Part shown: positions 1 to 10,905 of the stretch, piece after piece
How the letters are laid out: each line of letters opens with the position of its first letter
Position numbering within the stretch: position 1 is the first letter of the stretch
Assembly (NCBI GenBank): GCA_014905825.1
Contig: JACGCN010000009.1
Span: 806,001-870,000 of the forward strand
DNA from: Lyophyllum atratum
Lineage: Eukaryota > Basidiomycota > Agaricomycetes > Agaricales > Lyophyllaceae
Direction of reading: 5' to 3'
Length of the DNA: 64,000 bases
The notes under the pieces: model-generated
What the model was told of the DNA's origin: nothing
The model's database searches: none
The model's input: only the letters and a program-made list of their open reading frames with translations
Program-made: the position numbers and the translations under genes

Positions 1-1111
1 TAAAACAAGTGACACACAAGAGCCCGATTTATTTTGGGCGACCAGAGGTATCCGTCCCCTCAACCTATTCTCCTCCTTGTGTCTCTGATGTTTTCCAAGG
101 TGGAACAAACCAGTTTGGGATCGTTACCGAATTTGTCTTCAAGACGCACCCTGCTCGCGGCCCTGCTCTCGTCGGGGTACTGGCGTACCCTGGTACAGAA
201 ATTCAGAACGTTCTTGGAGCTCTGCGCGTGAGTGTCTCCATATCTCCGGAGACTACTAGATTAAATCCCTCCCACAGGAACACTTAAGAACGCACAACCC
301 TGATTCCAAGCTCATTCTCTCATTTATACGTTCGCCACCACACTTCTATGCAAGCTTTCATTCCATTGCGATCAACCTCCTCACCTAACTTTGTTCATTA
401 AGCCTGGGATTGCCATCCTCCCCTACATCGAAGGCGACGCCCAGTCCTCCTCAACGGTTCTCGCTCCCTTCCGCTCAGACACCCTCAAACCCATATTCGA
501 ACAAACCGGCCTCGCACCTGACTACAACGCAGTCAGCCACGGCGCAGATGCCTCCCTCGCTGGTGCTCCGCCTCGTCACATCACCGGCACCGTTCTCTTC
601 TCTGATTTGTGGGAGGACCTTGTTCTTCGCGTCTTTGGAGAATGGGTGGCGTTCACCGAGCATGAAGATCGAAAGGCCGGGATGGTGCTTTGGGAGTTTG
701 GGCATAGGGATAAGATTGCTGAGGTCAAGAGTGATGTTACGGCATTTGTTTCTCGCGAGCCGCATTACTATGTTGCGTTTACTGGAAGGTGAGTATTCGC
801 CTACCTTCTTGTTTCAATTACCACTTGGAGCAGATGCTGACTTTGATTCAAGGCATTCACTTCCTGAATCAGATACACCGACCTTGGATTTCGTTGCTCG
901 AATGACGAAGCTCGTTCAGGATACCAACGTGGAAAAGACTGGAGTCAGGCTATTGACGCCTCCCGGCTTTGTGTTGGCACCGGGCACCGTCTCCGCAGAG
1001 GATGTATATGGAAGCAATTTGCCGAGGTTGAGGAAGCTCAAAGCAAAATATGATCCCAAGAAGGTCTGGAGCAGAAGCTTGGTTGATATCGAGCCCGATT
1101 TTGGTGTATAG
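1..1111 (+). CDS. FAD-linked oxidase, berberine-bridge type (5' end outside window)
   Basis: This is the C-terminal part of a flavoprotein oxidase with an FAD-binding type 4 domain and a BBE tail. Near 110-160 the translation reads GGTNQFGIVTEFVFKTHP, the usual end of the FAD-binding half. The substrate domain follows (PGIAILPYIEGDA, then TGLAPDYNAVSHG). The end has the BBE signature LPRLRKLKAKYDP before a stop at 1109-1111. At least three introns are needed, including one near 220-280 and one near 790-850. Such enzymes are usually secreted or vesicular oxidases of sugars, alcohols or secondary metabolites. The N-terminal half, with any flavin-linking His/Cys, lies outside the window, so the substrate cannot be inferred. 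The gene is convergent with the ribose-5-phosphate isomerase gene. Confidence 0.8.
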
Positions 1112-1463
1112 GTTCGGAATGCCAGATAGCCAGAGAAAATGTACCCATGTAATTGTACGAAATGAAAATCTTCTCTCACTCATCGAAAGTTTGAAGATCT
1201 TGCCAGGATCTCGCGGTTCCTCGCATTGGAAATGCATAAGAGGATCGGGGTAAGGAACGAGGGCCAGATATCCAAGCAATTCAGAGGTGTTAACTTAGCT
1301 TGGACAATGCGGAATCGCCAAGGGGCGAACACTTTTCACCCCGTCCTTAAACAACCAGATCCAGATGTTACAGATGCTACATTGTCCCAAACCCCGAAAG
1401 CCCTCATCTACCCAAATCTTGTTACTATTACATGTCTATGTGTCTCTGATTATCGTTCCCATC
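1112..1463. other. Convergent 3' intergenic region
   Basis: This stretch lies between the 3' ends of the FAD oxidase (plus) and ribose-5-phosphate isomerase (minus). Short ORFs here have no family motif. I see only presumed 3' untranslated sequence. Confidence 0.5.
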
Positions 1464-2854
1464 TCATTTTTGGTGTCGTTTTGGTGAGGGTACCTCCTCC
1501 ACAGTCCCGTCGTTCCGCTTGATCGTGACGCTCCCGTCCTACATCGAAGTAAATTAGCAATGTCCTCGATACCGGACGGTCCCAACCAGACTTACTGCGT
1601 TCCCGAAGTATGCTGCCTTGGCCATGTGGCAGAAGAGACCGACCTCAACGACGCCGGTGAGCATCTTGATCTTCGCCATGAGCTATATCGTAACACCCCG
1701 TTCAGCAACGCGCAAGAGCTACAATCAGCAACTCACATCAAATGAGTTCATCATATATTCCCGCGAAAAAGGCGCGTCGATTATGAAGTTTGCATTATCC
1801 GTTACTACCGGACCAGCTATAAAGAATGATAGGAAGGGGTTAGCGGGAGGTGGCAAAACGGAAGAGGAAGAAGCCCGCGAGGACTGACCTTTCTTAATGG
1901 CCATACGGAGGGTTGCGTTCGGCGACCCGATCTGTTTGAGGTTGTGCAAGACCTTGGCGTAGGAGAAGGGAACCACTTCGACGGGTACGCCGGGTTCGAA
2001 CTGGAAGTACGCGAGCACGTGAGCGGGACACAGGTAGGGGCAGCTGACGGGCAGGAAAGAACGCACGTTGGTGCCAAGGTATTCCACGTTCTTCCGGTAG
2101 TCGGCGACAAGGATAAAGCTATAAGAGGGGAGCGGGTAAGGGGGACGAGGGCATGTTAATATAAGTAGGACGCACGTTATAGCGGCTTCGGCGAGGACTT
2201 TCTCTCGCAGGTGACATGCGCCTCCGCCTTTAATGCAGTTGAGCTCCTTGTCGATTCTGAGGAAGGAGGTGATATGATGAGAGGCAGAGCGATGCTCGGG
2301 ATTGAGCAACGTACTCATCGGCGCCATCGAGGGTCACATCGATAGTAGGATATTGGTCCACATCTCCGAGATTGAGGCCGGAATTCACGATGAGTTCCTT
2401 CGACTGGAAGCCTGATTGGGATTAGTTCTACGACGGTTCGATTGTGTTGAATGGGTTCACCAGTAGGTATGAAAACACGGTTCTTATTCGCCTCCACGCC
2501 TTGCTGCACTATTCGTTCCACGACGTACGGTACAGTCGATCCTGGAGAAAATCAGGCCAATCCTCGTAGATCGCAACATATGGGACGTACCAGACCCCAC
2601 CCCAATCACCTTGAGAAGCGCGTCAGACGTTTGAAGTGGGGGAAGCGATAATGACTGACCTTATGTTCTAGTTTTACATGGTTGTCAACCGCAGTGTACG
2701 CTGCGAGCCTCTTAGACGCCTCCACAACATTCAAAGCTTTTGCGGGTACTTCTATCGAAGGACACCAGCCGTCAATTCCAGTTCAGGAGCAAACCAACGA
2801 GCACGCACCTTCAGGAGCTATTGGAGGGCGTATCGTCTGGATGCTAAAGGGCAT
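1464..2854 (-). CDS. RKI1: Ribose-5-phosphate isomerase A
   Basis: Interconverts ribose-5-phosphate and ribulose-5-phosphate in the cytosolic non-oxidative pentose phosphate pathway. The spliced minus-strand product runs EASKRLAAYTAVDNHVKLEH, then VIGVGSGSTVPYVVERI (phosphate-binding loop), NRVFIPTG, LNCIKGGGACHLREK (active-site loop), GVPVEVVPFSYAKVL, AGPVVTDNANFIID and GVVEVGLFCHMAKAAYFGNA, all standard RpiA/RKI1 blocks. At least six introns are needed; one splits GSG/STV and one splits the MAIKK/AGPVV junction. I chose the ATG at 2852-2854 because its short exon (MPFSIQTIRPPIAPE) splices in frame onto ALNVVEASKR. The stop is TGA at 1464-1466. It is divergent from TFB5. The family call is firm; the first exon is less certain. 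Confidence 0.9.
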
Positions 2855-3270
2855 GTCAACGAGGTGGTATACGTGATGAAGGGCAGCGTCCGATCAGGAA
2901 CAGGCAAGATATCATGATAGCAGGGTAGGATCAAGTGCAGATAAAATTTCGGAGTTGTGCATAGTCCGTAGTGTCAGGAAGAACGAATTTGCGAAACAAT
3001 TCAATTGAGATTTGCGAAGAATAACGGGGGCCACGTACACAACATCGGGCTGGGACGGCAGAGGCATGTTCTTCGTTACAAGGCTGCAATGGATAAGCCG
3101 AAGGTGCTGGGAGAGGACAACCCGACTCCGAATGAGCATCATTTTCAATTCTCGGTGTGATCGGTGGCTCGGCGGGCTTGCTCACGACCGTCACAGTGAC
3201 GACAACTCCGAGCAAGCACTTGTTGGAGCCGAGTCTTCGCTAAGGTCAGTCACCCGCTGAGACTTGGGCA
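2855..3270. promoter_or_regulatory. Divergent promoter region RKI1 / TFB5
   Basis: About 416 bp separate the two divergent start codons, so both promoters must lie here. Minus-strand short ORFs overlap the region but show no recognisable domain. I do not see a clear shared element. Confidence 0.45.
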
Positions 3271-3593
3271 ATGAGAGCAATCAAAGGTGCGTTGCCAGCG
3301 CAATCCAAACCTTGCTCAAATTAATCCTCGATAGGTGTTCTCTTCACTTGGTTAGTGCAGTAGGGTATGGCTCCTGGAGCTATCAAATGACGTGTTACAG
3401 CGATCCTGCAGTGAAGCAGATTTTGCTGACGATGAACGAAAGGGAAAGCTTTATCATCGAGGACCTGGATGACCATCACCTAGTAATCAAAGCTGACGAC
3501 GAATACCGGGTTAGGAAGGAGCTCGAAGCTGAGGTGCGTCAATGCCTCCCGGTCATCGAACAGATGGTAATGCCAAATGTATGGTCCATCTAG
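3271..3593 (+). CDS. TFB5: TFIIH core subunit TFB5 (TTDA/GTF2H5)
   Basis: Smallest subunit of general transcription and DNA-repair factor TFIIH; in the family it stabilises the p52/Tfb2 subunit and supports nucleotide excision repair. The spliced protein is about 74 aa: MRAIKGVLFTCDPAVKQILL, then NERESFIIEDLDDHHLVI and KADDEYRVRKELEAEV. This matches the family along almost its full length of about 70 aa. Two introns interrupt the first 12 codons (after ATG AGA GCA ATC AAA G, and inside the Cys codon of FTCDPAV), so the first coding exon is only 16 nt. The stop is at 3591-3593. The last nine residues (MVMPNVWSI) are not conserved and might alter with a different splice. Confidence 0.9.
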
Positions 3594-4057
3594 TTAGAGA
3601 AGAATACCTATAGTTTGGAGGCTTGATTGCCCTGCCGTTTTTACCTGATCAAGTCTGTGGATCAAGACGACGACTTCGCAAGGATGTCAAGACGATTATA
3701 CGCAGGAAATGATATCCGTCGTGGACTCGGTCGATTGGACTGGAGGATTTTATTTTTGTGACTGGAATCCCCGGCGCACCATGCTCACGCTGTCGAGGGG
3801 AGGGTTCTAGCGTGTGCCTGTGTACAATGTATATGCCACATTGAGAACTTGACATAGCTCTCTTGAAACCACGGAAAAGTCTCTGCTAGACCATCGATCA
3901 TTAATTAAAGTGCGTACTACTGTGATGGCAGTCGATCGACAGCTTGAAACTTGTTCATTAGGGAATCATTGGTATTCTAATCTATGACGAGCGAGGGGCT
4001 AAGACAACATGCGAGAGAATTGTCAGTTCTTCATCGCTGGTGAGTGGAGAGAGAGTT
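3594..4057. other. Convergent intergenic region
   Basis: Lies between the 3' end of TFB5 and the 3' end of the first BCS1-like gene. Short ORFs on both strands look non-coding. No repeat or recognised gene is seen. Confidence 0.4.
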
Positions 4058-6539
4058 TCAAACAATAACAGCGATGGGCGACACAGGTGACGGCGAAGGT
4101 ACGGCAACCAGATCTGGCCCCTGGGGCTCAGGCAAGGGTTCGCTGGCAGGCGATGCGGGCGAAGAAATAGGAGAAGGCAACGCCACGGTGATTGTCTCGA
4201 CCTTTGCCCCACCACACGTCGCGCCTGTCGGAACCTTGTGGCAATTGCACGTTACAAGCGGAAGAACTCGAGCCTGAAAAGCGGGCGAGGCCGACGCCTT
4301 GTTTTCATCCTTCTTCTCTGACTTCCCATTTTCCTGTTCTTCCTCTGTCTTCTCCTTCTCGTCTTCGTTTGCCTTGTCATTCCGTTCCTTTTCCATCCTG
4401 GCCAGACGCTCCTTCTCAACCCACGTCGCTGCTTCCCGTGCCGCCTCCACTGGTCGCGTCTTGTACGCCATCAGATAATTCTGCAGACTCGCCATGGAAC
4501 ATTCATGTTCAGGGATAGCATCGGAGAATCGTATCGCGAGCCGTGTGATACGTGTCCGGCTGAGCTCAGGCGCACGGTCGTGGTGCGTCATGCCTTTGAA
4601 GGATGGAAAGTCGGGAGATATGGGTGTCGTGTCAGGCGTCGTGGAATCTTTCTCCTTCCCCTCCTCCTTTTCCTTGTCGTCGATGTCGTCGGGTGTAGGC
4701 GGAAAATCACCCTGAGGGCAGTCCGAGTCATGCCCAGAATCCACACACACTTTTTCTTCGATGTCCTTCGAGTCACTAAAATCCTCTGCAGCCAGTGTGG
4801 GCAGGTAGAAGCGGTCGAAAAGCTCGCGCGCCTGGTACTTGCTTGCGTTCTTAAACTCTATGTGCAGGTCCATACGTCCGGGTCGGCATAGAGCCGCATC
4901 GAGCGCGGCATACTTGTTCGTCGTCGCAAAGAGAATTCGGCCCTCCTGGGCTCCTACACCATCCAGCGCGTTTAGCAACCCGCTCAGGCTTAGCCTGTCG
5001 CCCTTCCAGGTTAGCATGGCTGTGATGTACTCGTGGGGCAAACATCGACGCACCTGCTCGTCGTAGGCGGCACAGGAGCGGCCGCCGTCTGTGTCGTGGT
5101 GGCATTACGCCCTTCCGCGTCATTTCTGGTCAAAAGGCCGCCGCGGGATACGCCATGCGTGAACGCCGCATCAATGTCCTCCATGAGCGCGATGCAGCGC
5201 TCTGGCAGGGCGTTGACGAGCTCGCTGAGGGAGGCGTCGTCGAGTCCCGTACGTGATAGTGAGACTACGTAGACGTCGAGTCCGAGCTCACCCGCCATGC
5301 TGTGGATCATGCTGGTTTTGCCCGAGCCAGGGGCACCGTACTACTAGAGGTCAGAATCGACTGGTCGGAGTGGGAGGGAGAACGCACGAGGAGGTAGCCA
5401 CGGCGGAAGGGGATGCCACGCTCAGCGTACCAGGCCTTGCTTCGCAGAAAGTCGCGCGCATCTTCGAGCAGCACGTCTTTGATACCTGGGTCCAGTATGA
5501 TTGAGTGCATGGAACGTTTTGCGCGACAGGCGACATGCTTCCAGTAGTTGCAGCTGGATGGCGTCGTTCAGAACTCGTAGCTGAGGAGCTGGGAAAGTTA
5601 AACTGACGAACCCCTCGGAAACGTAGACACACATGCTATGCTGCTGTCCAGCCATGTAATGGCGCCGTGCTTCCTGGAGGAGGTCCGTGAGGATGTGGTG
5701 GTCACGCGTCAAGATGCTGGGACGGGCGTTAATATCGCCTCACATACACCGGTTGCGACTCCTTACTTGATATGCAATGTGTATTCTTTGTCCCCGTACA
5801 TCCCGCTACGTCACCATTGTTTTAATCGGTCAGATGAATAGGGTGTAATACGAGGACAGTACACACCTTTGCTCCTGGATACGCGTGATAGTCATCCACC
5901 GCCTATTATACCAGAGGGAGTAGGTCATGGATACGGAAGGCAGGTATGAGATCTTGCGGGACGACTTGTAAAATTCATTCGCCCTTCCTTCTTCACCGCC
6001 CAACTCAACGGCGGGACTGTTTCCCCCGAGCTCACGAGTAGTGATTTGCATGTCGCGAGTTTTATCTGCAAGACGCCGTACATTGTTACATGCCAATGCG
6101 ATCAGTATAATGAAAACATACTCCAGGAAGGCTGTTTGGAGAGCCAGATGAGGATCCACACTTGAAGATAAAAGGGAAATCAGGATCTCGTCTCGTTTGG
6201 GCGGTAGAAGTCCAGCTGCATACTGTAGCTTTCATCGCTTTGGTCGAAAGAGGCGCTGATGAAGAATAGATTTATGAATTTATAATAGAGGCTCGTTATG
6301 AGCCGGCGGCAAGACTGGATGAGCCCTCCGATCGCAATGAGCTTTAACCAGTCCCGCAGAGCGGAGTACGAGGACAGAAGGGCAATGAGCGAGAATATCT
6401 CAGTAGGATATTCCGTTAACCCTTCCGTAGCGGCCGTGGTTTTGTTCGTTGGGACTGCGGGGGCGTCCAGGACGAGAGTGGCATTATGAGTGGTGGCGCT
6501 GGTGAAGAATTGCTGTAGTATTGGGAGGTATGAGGCCAT
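4058..6539 (-). CDS. BCS1-like AAA ATPase, tandem copy A
   Basis: Resembles mitochondrial BCS1, the inner-membrane AAA translocase that inserts the Rieske protein into complex III, but belongs to the expanded fungal BCS1-like group of unknown substrate. The spliced product is about 690 aa. An N-terminal TM follows MASYLPILQQFF. The BCS1 N domain has KTRDMQITTRELGGNSPAVE. Walker A YGAPGSGKTS lies near 283, Walker B CIALMEDIDAAF near 330 and the second region of homology CRPGRMD near 410. A long acidic/Ser-rich insert and a charged helix (ARMEKERN) precede a terminal CNC...CGG cysteine cluster. Eight exons include a 39-nt exon at 6122-6160. The in-frame stop near 5745 falls in an intron, so the gene looks intact. 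True BCS1 is about 450 aa and lacks the long tail. Confidence 0.85.
6122..6160 (-). other. 39-nt mini-exon of BCS1-like copy A
   Basis: Between donor GTATGCAG and the next donor GTATGTTT, this exon encodes WILIWLSKQPSW, bridging SY(M) to (N)KTRDMQ. The same 39-nt exon is kept at 9379-9417 in copy B. This supports the splice model in both copies. Confidence 0.75.
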
Positions 6540-7343
6540 GGTCGTAATCTTGGTCCCAGTATGGCGCTCTTCCTAGATAGGGAGACGGAGCCAGGATGGA
6601 AGCTTCCTGGAAAACGAGCTACTTATTCAATAAGTCTATGTGGCGCCATGGTACGTGGCAAGCATAATACCTGTTAGGCCTGACATATCCTAGCGCACAT
6701 TGAGTGAAGCTTGTTTAAAATGCCTATTCCTTTGTGAGGATGATATGGATAAATGGGGCGACATATCGACAGTCGTCATGAGCAGCGAGTGGCATGTTTA
6801 GACGATGAACATGAGTGTCACGTAATCAAAGATCGCTTGGGATACTAGACGAGGAACATATCATGAGATCCCGGAAAAAAGTCCACATGGGTACTAGTAG
6901 CGGGCATGGCTTGGTTGAGGATCCTGCTATCATCTCATTTATTCACTAGAGGTTCTCATGAGCTTCCATTCTCAATGCTGAAGCCGATTTGACGTGATCG
7001 TGTCTGCTTCTGTCTGCTTACCTGGCTTAAAAGCCGCTTATGCCATAAGGAGGTCTGAATAGGAAAAAAGGTACGTAGAGGTCGTGTTGCGCTCAGGTTG
7101 CGCTATGCAAGGATTTGAAATCCTTGTCGTCCTCTAAATCGTGGAGGAGGAAGAAACGGTCATTTCAAATTTCGTTGACCTTGATTAGATTAGATGGTAC
7201 CCAGTCAATCTTATCGGCGACTGTGAATCTCAGGCAACCGCGATCACTTCAACAAATCCTGTCTATTGGGGGGGGGGGGGGGGGTATTGACGTAACCATA
7301 GTTTGCTTAACACGACAAGGGTAATTCGAGGAAATGTCCGACT
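6540..7343. other. Upstream region of BCS1-like copy A, duplicated copy
   Basis: Holds the promoter of copy A and is the paralogue of 9789-10915. It ends with a stranded ATG TCC GAC (7334-7342), identical to the first codons of the APH-like gene at 10906, but here it runs into TTC AAG CAG TAA. No complete gene is seen. Confidence 0.6.
7268..7284 (+). repeat. Poly-G homopolymer, 17 nt
   Basis: An uninterrupted run of 17 G after GTCTATT. The paralogous position in unit B (GTGTATTGGGGCGAG, near 10850) has only four G, so the tract expanded after duplication or is a sequencing artefact. Confidence 0.9.
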
Positions 7344-9788
7344 TCAAGCAGTAATAGCGATAGGCGACATAGGTGACAACGAAGGTACGGCAGCCACATC
7401 GGGCGCCTGAGATTCAGGCAAGGGTTCGCTGACAGGCGATGCGGGCGAAGACACAGGAGAAGGCAACGCCAGGGTGATGGTCTCTACCTTTGCCCCACCA
7501 CACGTCGCACAGGTCGGAACCTTGTGGCAATTGCATGCTGCAAGCGGAACCGCCGTCGCCTTTTCTTCATCCTTCTTGTCTGACTTCCCATTTTCCTTTT
7601 CTTCCTCTGTCTTCTCCTTCTCCTTCTCCTTCTCATTCCGTTCCTTTTCCATCCTGGCCACACGCTCCTTCTCGACCCACGTCGCGGCCTCCTTTGCCGC
7701 CTCCACTGGCCGCGTCTTGTACGCCATCAGATACCCCTGCAGACTCGCCATGGAACATTCACGTTCAGGAATAGCGTCGGAGAATCGCATCGCGAGGCGT
7801 GTGATATGTATACGGCTGAGCTCAGGCGCACGGTCATGGTGCGTCACGCCTTTGAACGATGAGGAGTCAGGAGATAAGGATGGCGTCGTGTCAGACGTCG
7901 TGGAAATTTTCTCCTTTTCCTCCTCCCTGTCCTTATCATTGACGTCGTCGGGGGGTGTGGGGAGAGCATCAGCTTGAGGCGAATCCGAGTCATGCCCAGA
8001 ATCCCCATTTTCCTTTTCGTCGATGTCCTTCGAGTCACTAAAGGCCTCTGCAGTCGGTGTGGGCAGGTAGAAGCGGTTGAAGAGCTCCCGCGACTGGTAC
8101 TTGCTTGCGTTCTTGAACTCTATGTGCAAGTCCATGCGTCCGGGTCGGCATAGAGCCGCATCGAGGGCGGCATACTTGTTCGTCGTCGCAAAAAGAATCC
8201 GACCCTCCTGGGCTCCTACACCGTCCAGTGCATTCAACAACCCACTCAGGCTTAGCCTGTCGCCCTTCCAGGTCAGCACGGTTTTGATATACTTGTAGGG
8301 CAAAGATGGACATACTTGCTGGACGTAGGCACAGGAGCTGTCACCGCCGGCGTCGCGCTAGCCTTACTCCCTTCCGCATCATCTTCGGTCGAAAGACCCC
8401 CGCGGGATACGCCATGCGTGAACGCCGCATCGATATCCTCCATGAGCGCGATGCAGCGCTCTGGCAGGGCGTTGACGAGCTCGCTTAGGGAGGCGTCGTC
8501 GAGCCCCATGCGTGATAGTGAGACTACGTAAACGTCGAGTCCGAGCTCACCCGCCATACTGTGGATCATGCTGGTTTTGCCCGAGCCGGGGGCACCGTAC
8601 TACTAGAGTTCAGAATCAACTGGTAGGAGTGGGATGGAGAACGCACGAGGAGGTAGCCACGGCGGAAGGGGATGCCACGCTCAGCGTACCAGGCCTTGCT
8701 CCGCAGAAAGTCGCGCGCATCGTCGAGGAGGACATCTTTGATGCCTGGGTCCAGTATGATTGAGCGCATGGAACGTTTTGCGCGGCAGGCGACATGGTTC
8801 CACTGGTTGGAGCTGGTTGGCGGTGTTCAGAACTCGTAGTTGAGGCGTTATGGATGGTGAACTAACGAACCTATTAGAGACGTAGACACACATGCTATGC
8901 TGCTGTCCAGCCATGTAATAGCGCCGTGCTTCTTGGAGCAGCTCCGTGAGGATGTTGTGGTCACGCGTCAAGATGCTGGGATGGGCGTTAGTGGATCTCA
9001 CGCGCAATGGTTGCGACTCCTCACTTGATATACAATGTGTTTTCTTTGTCCCCGTAGACCCCACTAAGTGACGAGTGGTTTTGATTTGGTTAGCGAGGAT
9101 GGGGTGTAGATGAGAACAGTACGCACTTCTGCTGGATACGCGTGATAGTCATCCACCGCCTCTTATACCAGAGAGAGTAGGTCATAGATACGGATGGCAG
9201 GTATGAGATCTTGCGAGACGACTTGAAAAACTCATTCGCGCTTTCCTCTTCACCATCTAACTCAACGGCGGGGCTGTTTCCTCCGTAGTCGCGAGTAGTG
9301 ATTTGCATGTCGCGAGTTTTACCTATATCATGCCATACGCCGTTAGATGCTAGTGCGAGTGGCACACGGAAAACGCACTCCAGGAAGGCTGTTTGGAGAG
9401 CCAGACGAGGATCCACACTGGAAGATAAAAGGGAAATCAGGATTGGGTTTTGGCGGTAGAAGCACAACTACATACTGTAGCTTGTATCGGTGTGGTCGAA
9501 AGATGCGCGGATGAAGAATGAGTTTATAAATTTATAATAGAGACTCAATATGAGCCGGCGACAAGACTCGAAGAGCCCTCCGATCACGATGAGCTTCAAC
9601 CAGTCCCGCAGAGCGGAGTACGAGTACAGAAGGGTAATAAACGAGGATATGTCGGTGGGTAAGCCAGTTTGTTCCACCATGGCGGCCGTGGTTGTGTTCG
9701 TTGGGACTGCCGTGGCGTTCAGGACCAGAGCATTATCACTGGTGATACTGGTGAAGAATTGCTGCAGGATTGGGAGGTATGATGCCAT
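7344..9788 (-). CDS. BCS1-like AAA ATPase, tandem copy B
   Basis: Paralogue of copy A with the same exon layout. It starts at MASYLPILQQFFTS (ATG 9786-9788; an upstream in-frame ATG at 9842 has no counterpart in copy A). It keeps the N-terminal TM, KTRDMQITTRDYGGNSPAVE, Walker A in a GYLL-YGAPGSGKTS context, Walker B CIALMEDIDAAF, CRPGRMD, the Ser/Asp-rich insert and the terminal CNCHK...CATCGG cluster. The tail is shorter than in copy A by about a dozen codons near the ATAVPLAACNC segment. Splicing across 8996-9100 requires the small exon with YGDKENTLYIN. No disabling change is visible, so both copies are probably functional. Function beyond an AAA membrane chaperone is unknown. Confidence 0.85.
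9379..9417 (-). other. 39-nt mini-exon of BCS1-like copy B
   Basis: Counterpart of 6122-6160, with one base difference visible (GACGAGG against GATGAGG on the plus strand). It keeps the frame in both copies. Confidence 0.7.
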
Positions 9789-10905
9789 GGTTGTAGACTT
9801 GGTCTCAGTATGGTGCTCTTCCTGGATAGGGAGACGGAGCAAGAAAGGAAGCTTGGTAAAAAAAAAACGACGTTTTAATGAGTCTATTAGGCGCCATAGT
9901 ACGTATCAAGAATAACACCTTTTAGCCCCTGACAGATCTCCCCAGCGCACATTGAGTCAAGGTTGCTCAAGGCGCCTATTCCTTTGTGAAGACGATGCAG
10001 ATCAATCGGGCGATATATGGGCACGCGTTCTGGGTCCTTCAAAAGTGCTTGCAATCCTTCACAAGAATGCGGATCGTGTAGGCGTCATGAGCAGGGAGCA
10101 GCCATGTTTAAACGATGCACATGAGTTTCACATAGCCAGTGATTGCTTGGGTAAGAAGAGGAAGATGTCGTGAGATCCCTGCGAAAAGTTGTAATTAGCA
10201 GGGTAGTGGGCAAAAGCTTACTTTGAGTCACCTGCTGTCATCTCATGTCATTTACTGGAGGTTCACATCAGCTTCCATTCTATAACGCCGAATTTCGCCG
10301 CAGAGAGGCACAGCCCCGTACGGAGGGACGGAGGCACCGAGTGGTGCAACATAAAAGGATATCGGACACGCGGAGCCAGTGAGCATGAAGCGCGAGTTGT
10401 CACTGACGCCGTGAATATTGATCATCGTGTGCCTAGGCCCTAGGGTTCCTGCGACGACATCAGCCTCGTTGTGATTCGCTCGCGCAGGACATAATGATGG
10501 TTTCGACCGATGGTCTTCAGAACTTGAATAGAGGCAAGGGTCGTTCGGTCCTGACGTTGAGGTACAATGCTGAGGCTGATTTTGACGAGATCGTGTTTGC
10601 CTACCTGGCTCGAAAGCTGCTATGCCATGAGAAGGAGGCATGAATACATGGAAAATTATGCAGAGGTTATGTTGCGATACAGAAGAACACGTCGTTGTCG
10701 AAAGATGTCGACATCGCGGAGGAGGAAGAAAAAATCTTGTTCAAGTTGAAATGCGCTTAGATTGTTGATATGATTAGATTGGATTGTACACAGGTAGTAA
10801 TCTTATCGGCCACTTCGAATCTCAACCACGATCACCTCTCGTGTGTATTGGGGCGAGTATTGACGCTACCATAGTTGGCTTAATACGACACAGTGCACAG
10901 GGGAA
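9789..10905. promoter_or_regulatory. Divergent promoter region BCS1-like B / APH-like gene
   Basis: About 1.1 kb between divergent start codons. It is paralogous to 6540-7343 except for a segment of about 285 bp at roughly 10281-10565 that has no counterpart. A minus-strand ORF crosses that segment but shows no domain I recognise. Confidence 0.5.
10281..10565. other. 285-bp segment present only in duplication unit B
   Basis: Flanks align to unit A (GCTTCCATTC on the left, AATGCTGARGC on the right) but the inside does not. It is either an insertion into B or a deletion from A. I see no clear terminal inverted repeat or target duplication. Confidence 0.55.

Noticed and set aside
2912..3215. 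Possible small gene between RKI1 and TFB5 (minus ORFs)
   Set aside because: The frames do not join into a recognisable protein and occupy the only space for two divergent promoters.
5690..5830. Apparent frameshift/stop in BCS1-like copy A relative to copy B
   Set aside because: The stop lies in an intron in both copies: splicing after YTLHI(AA) or NTLYI(AA) to (C)ILTRDH removes the segment and restores identical frames, so copy A is not a pseudogene on this ground.
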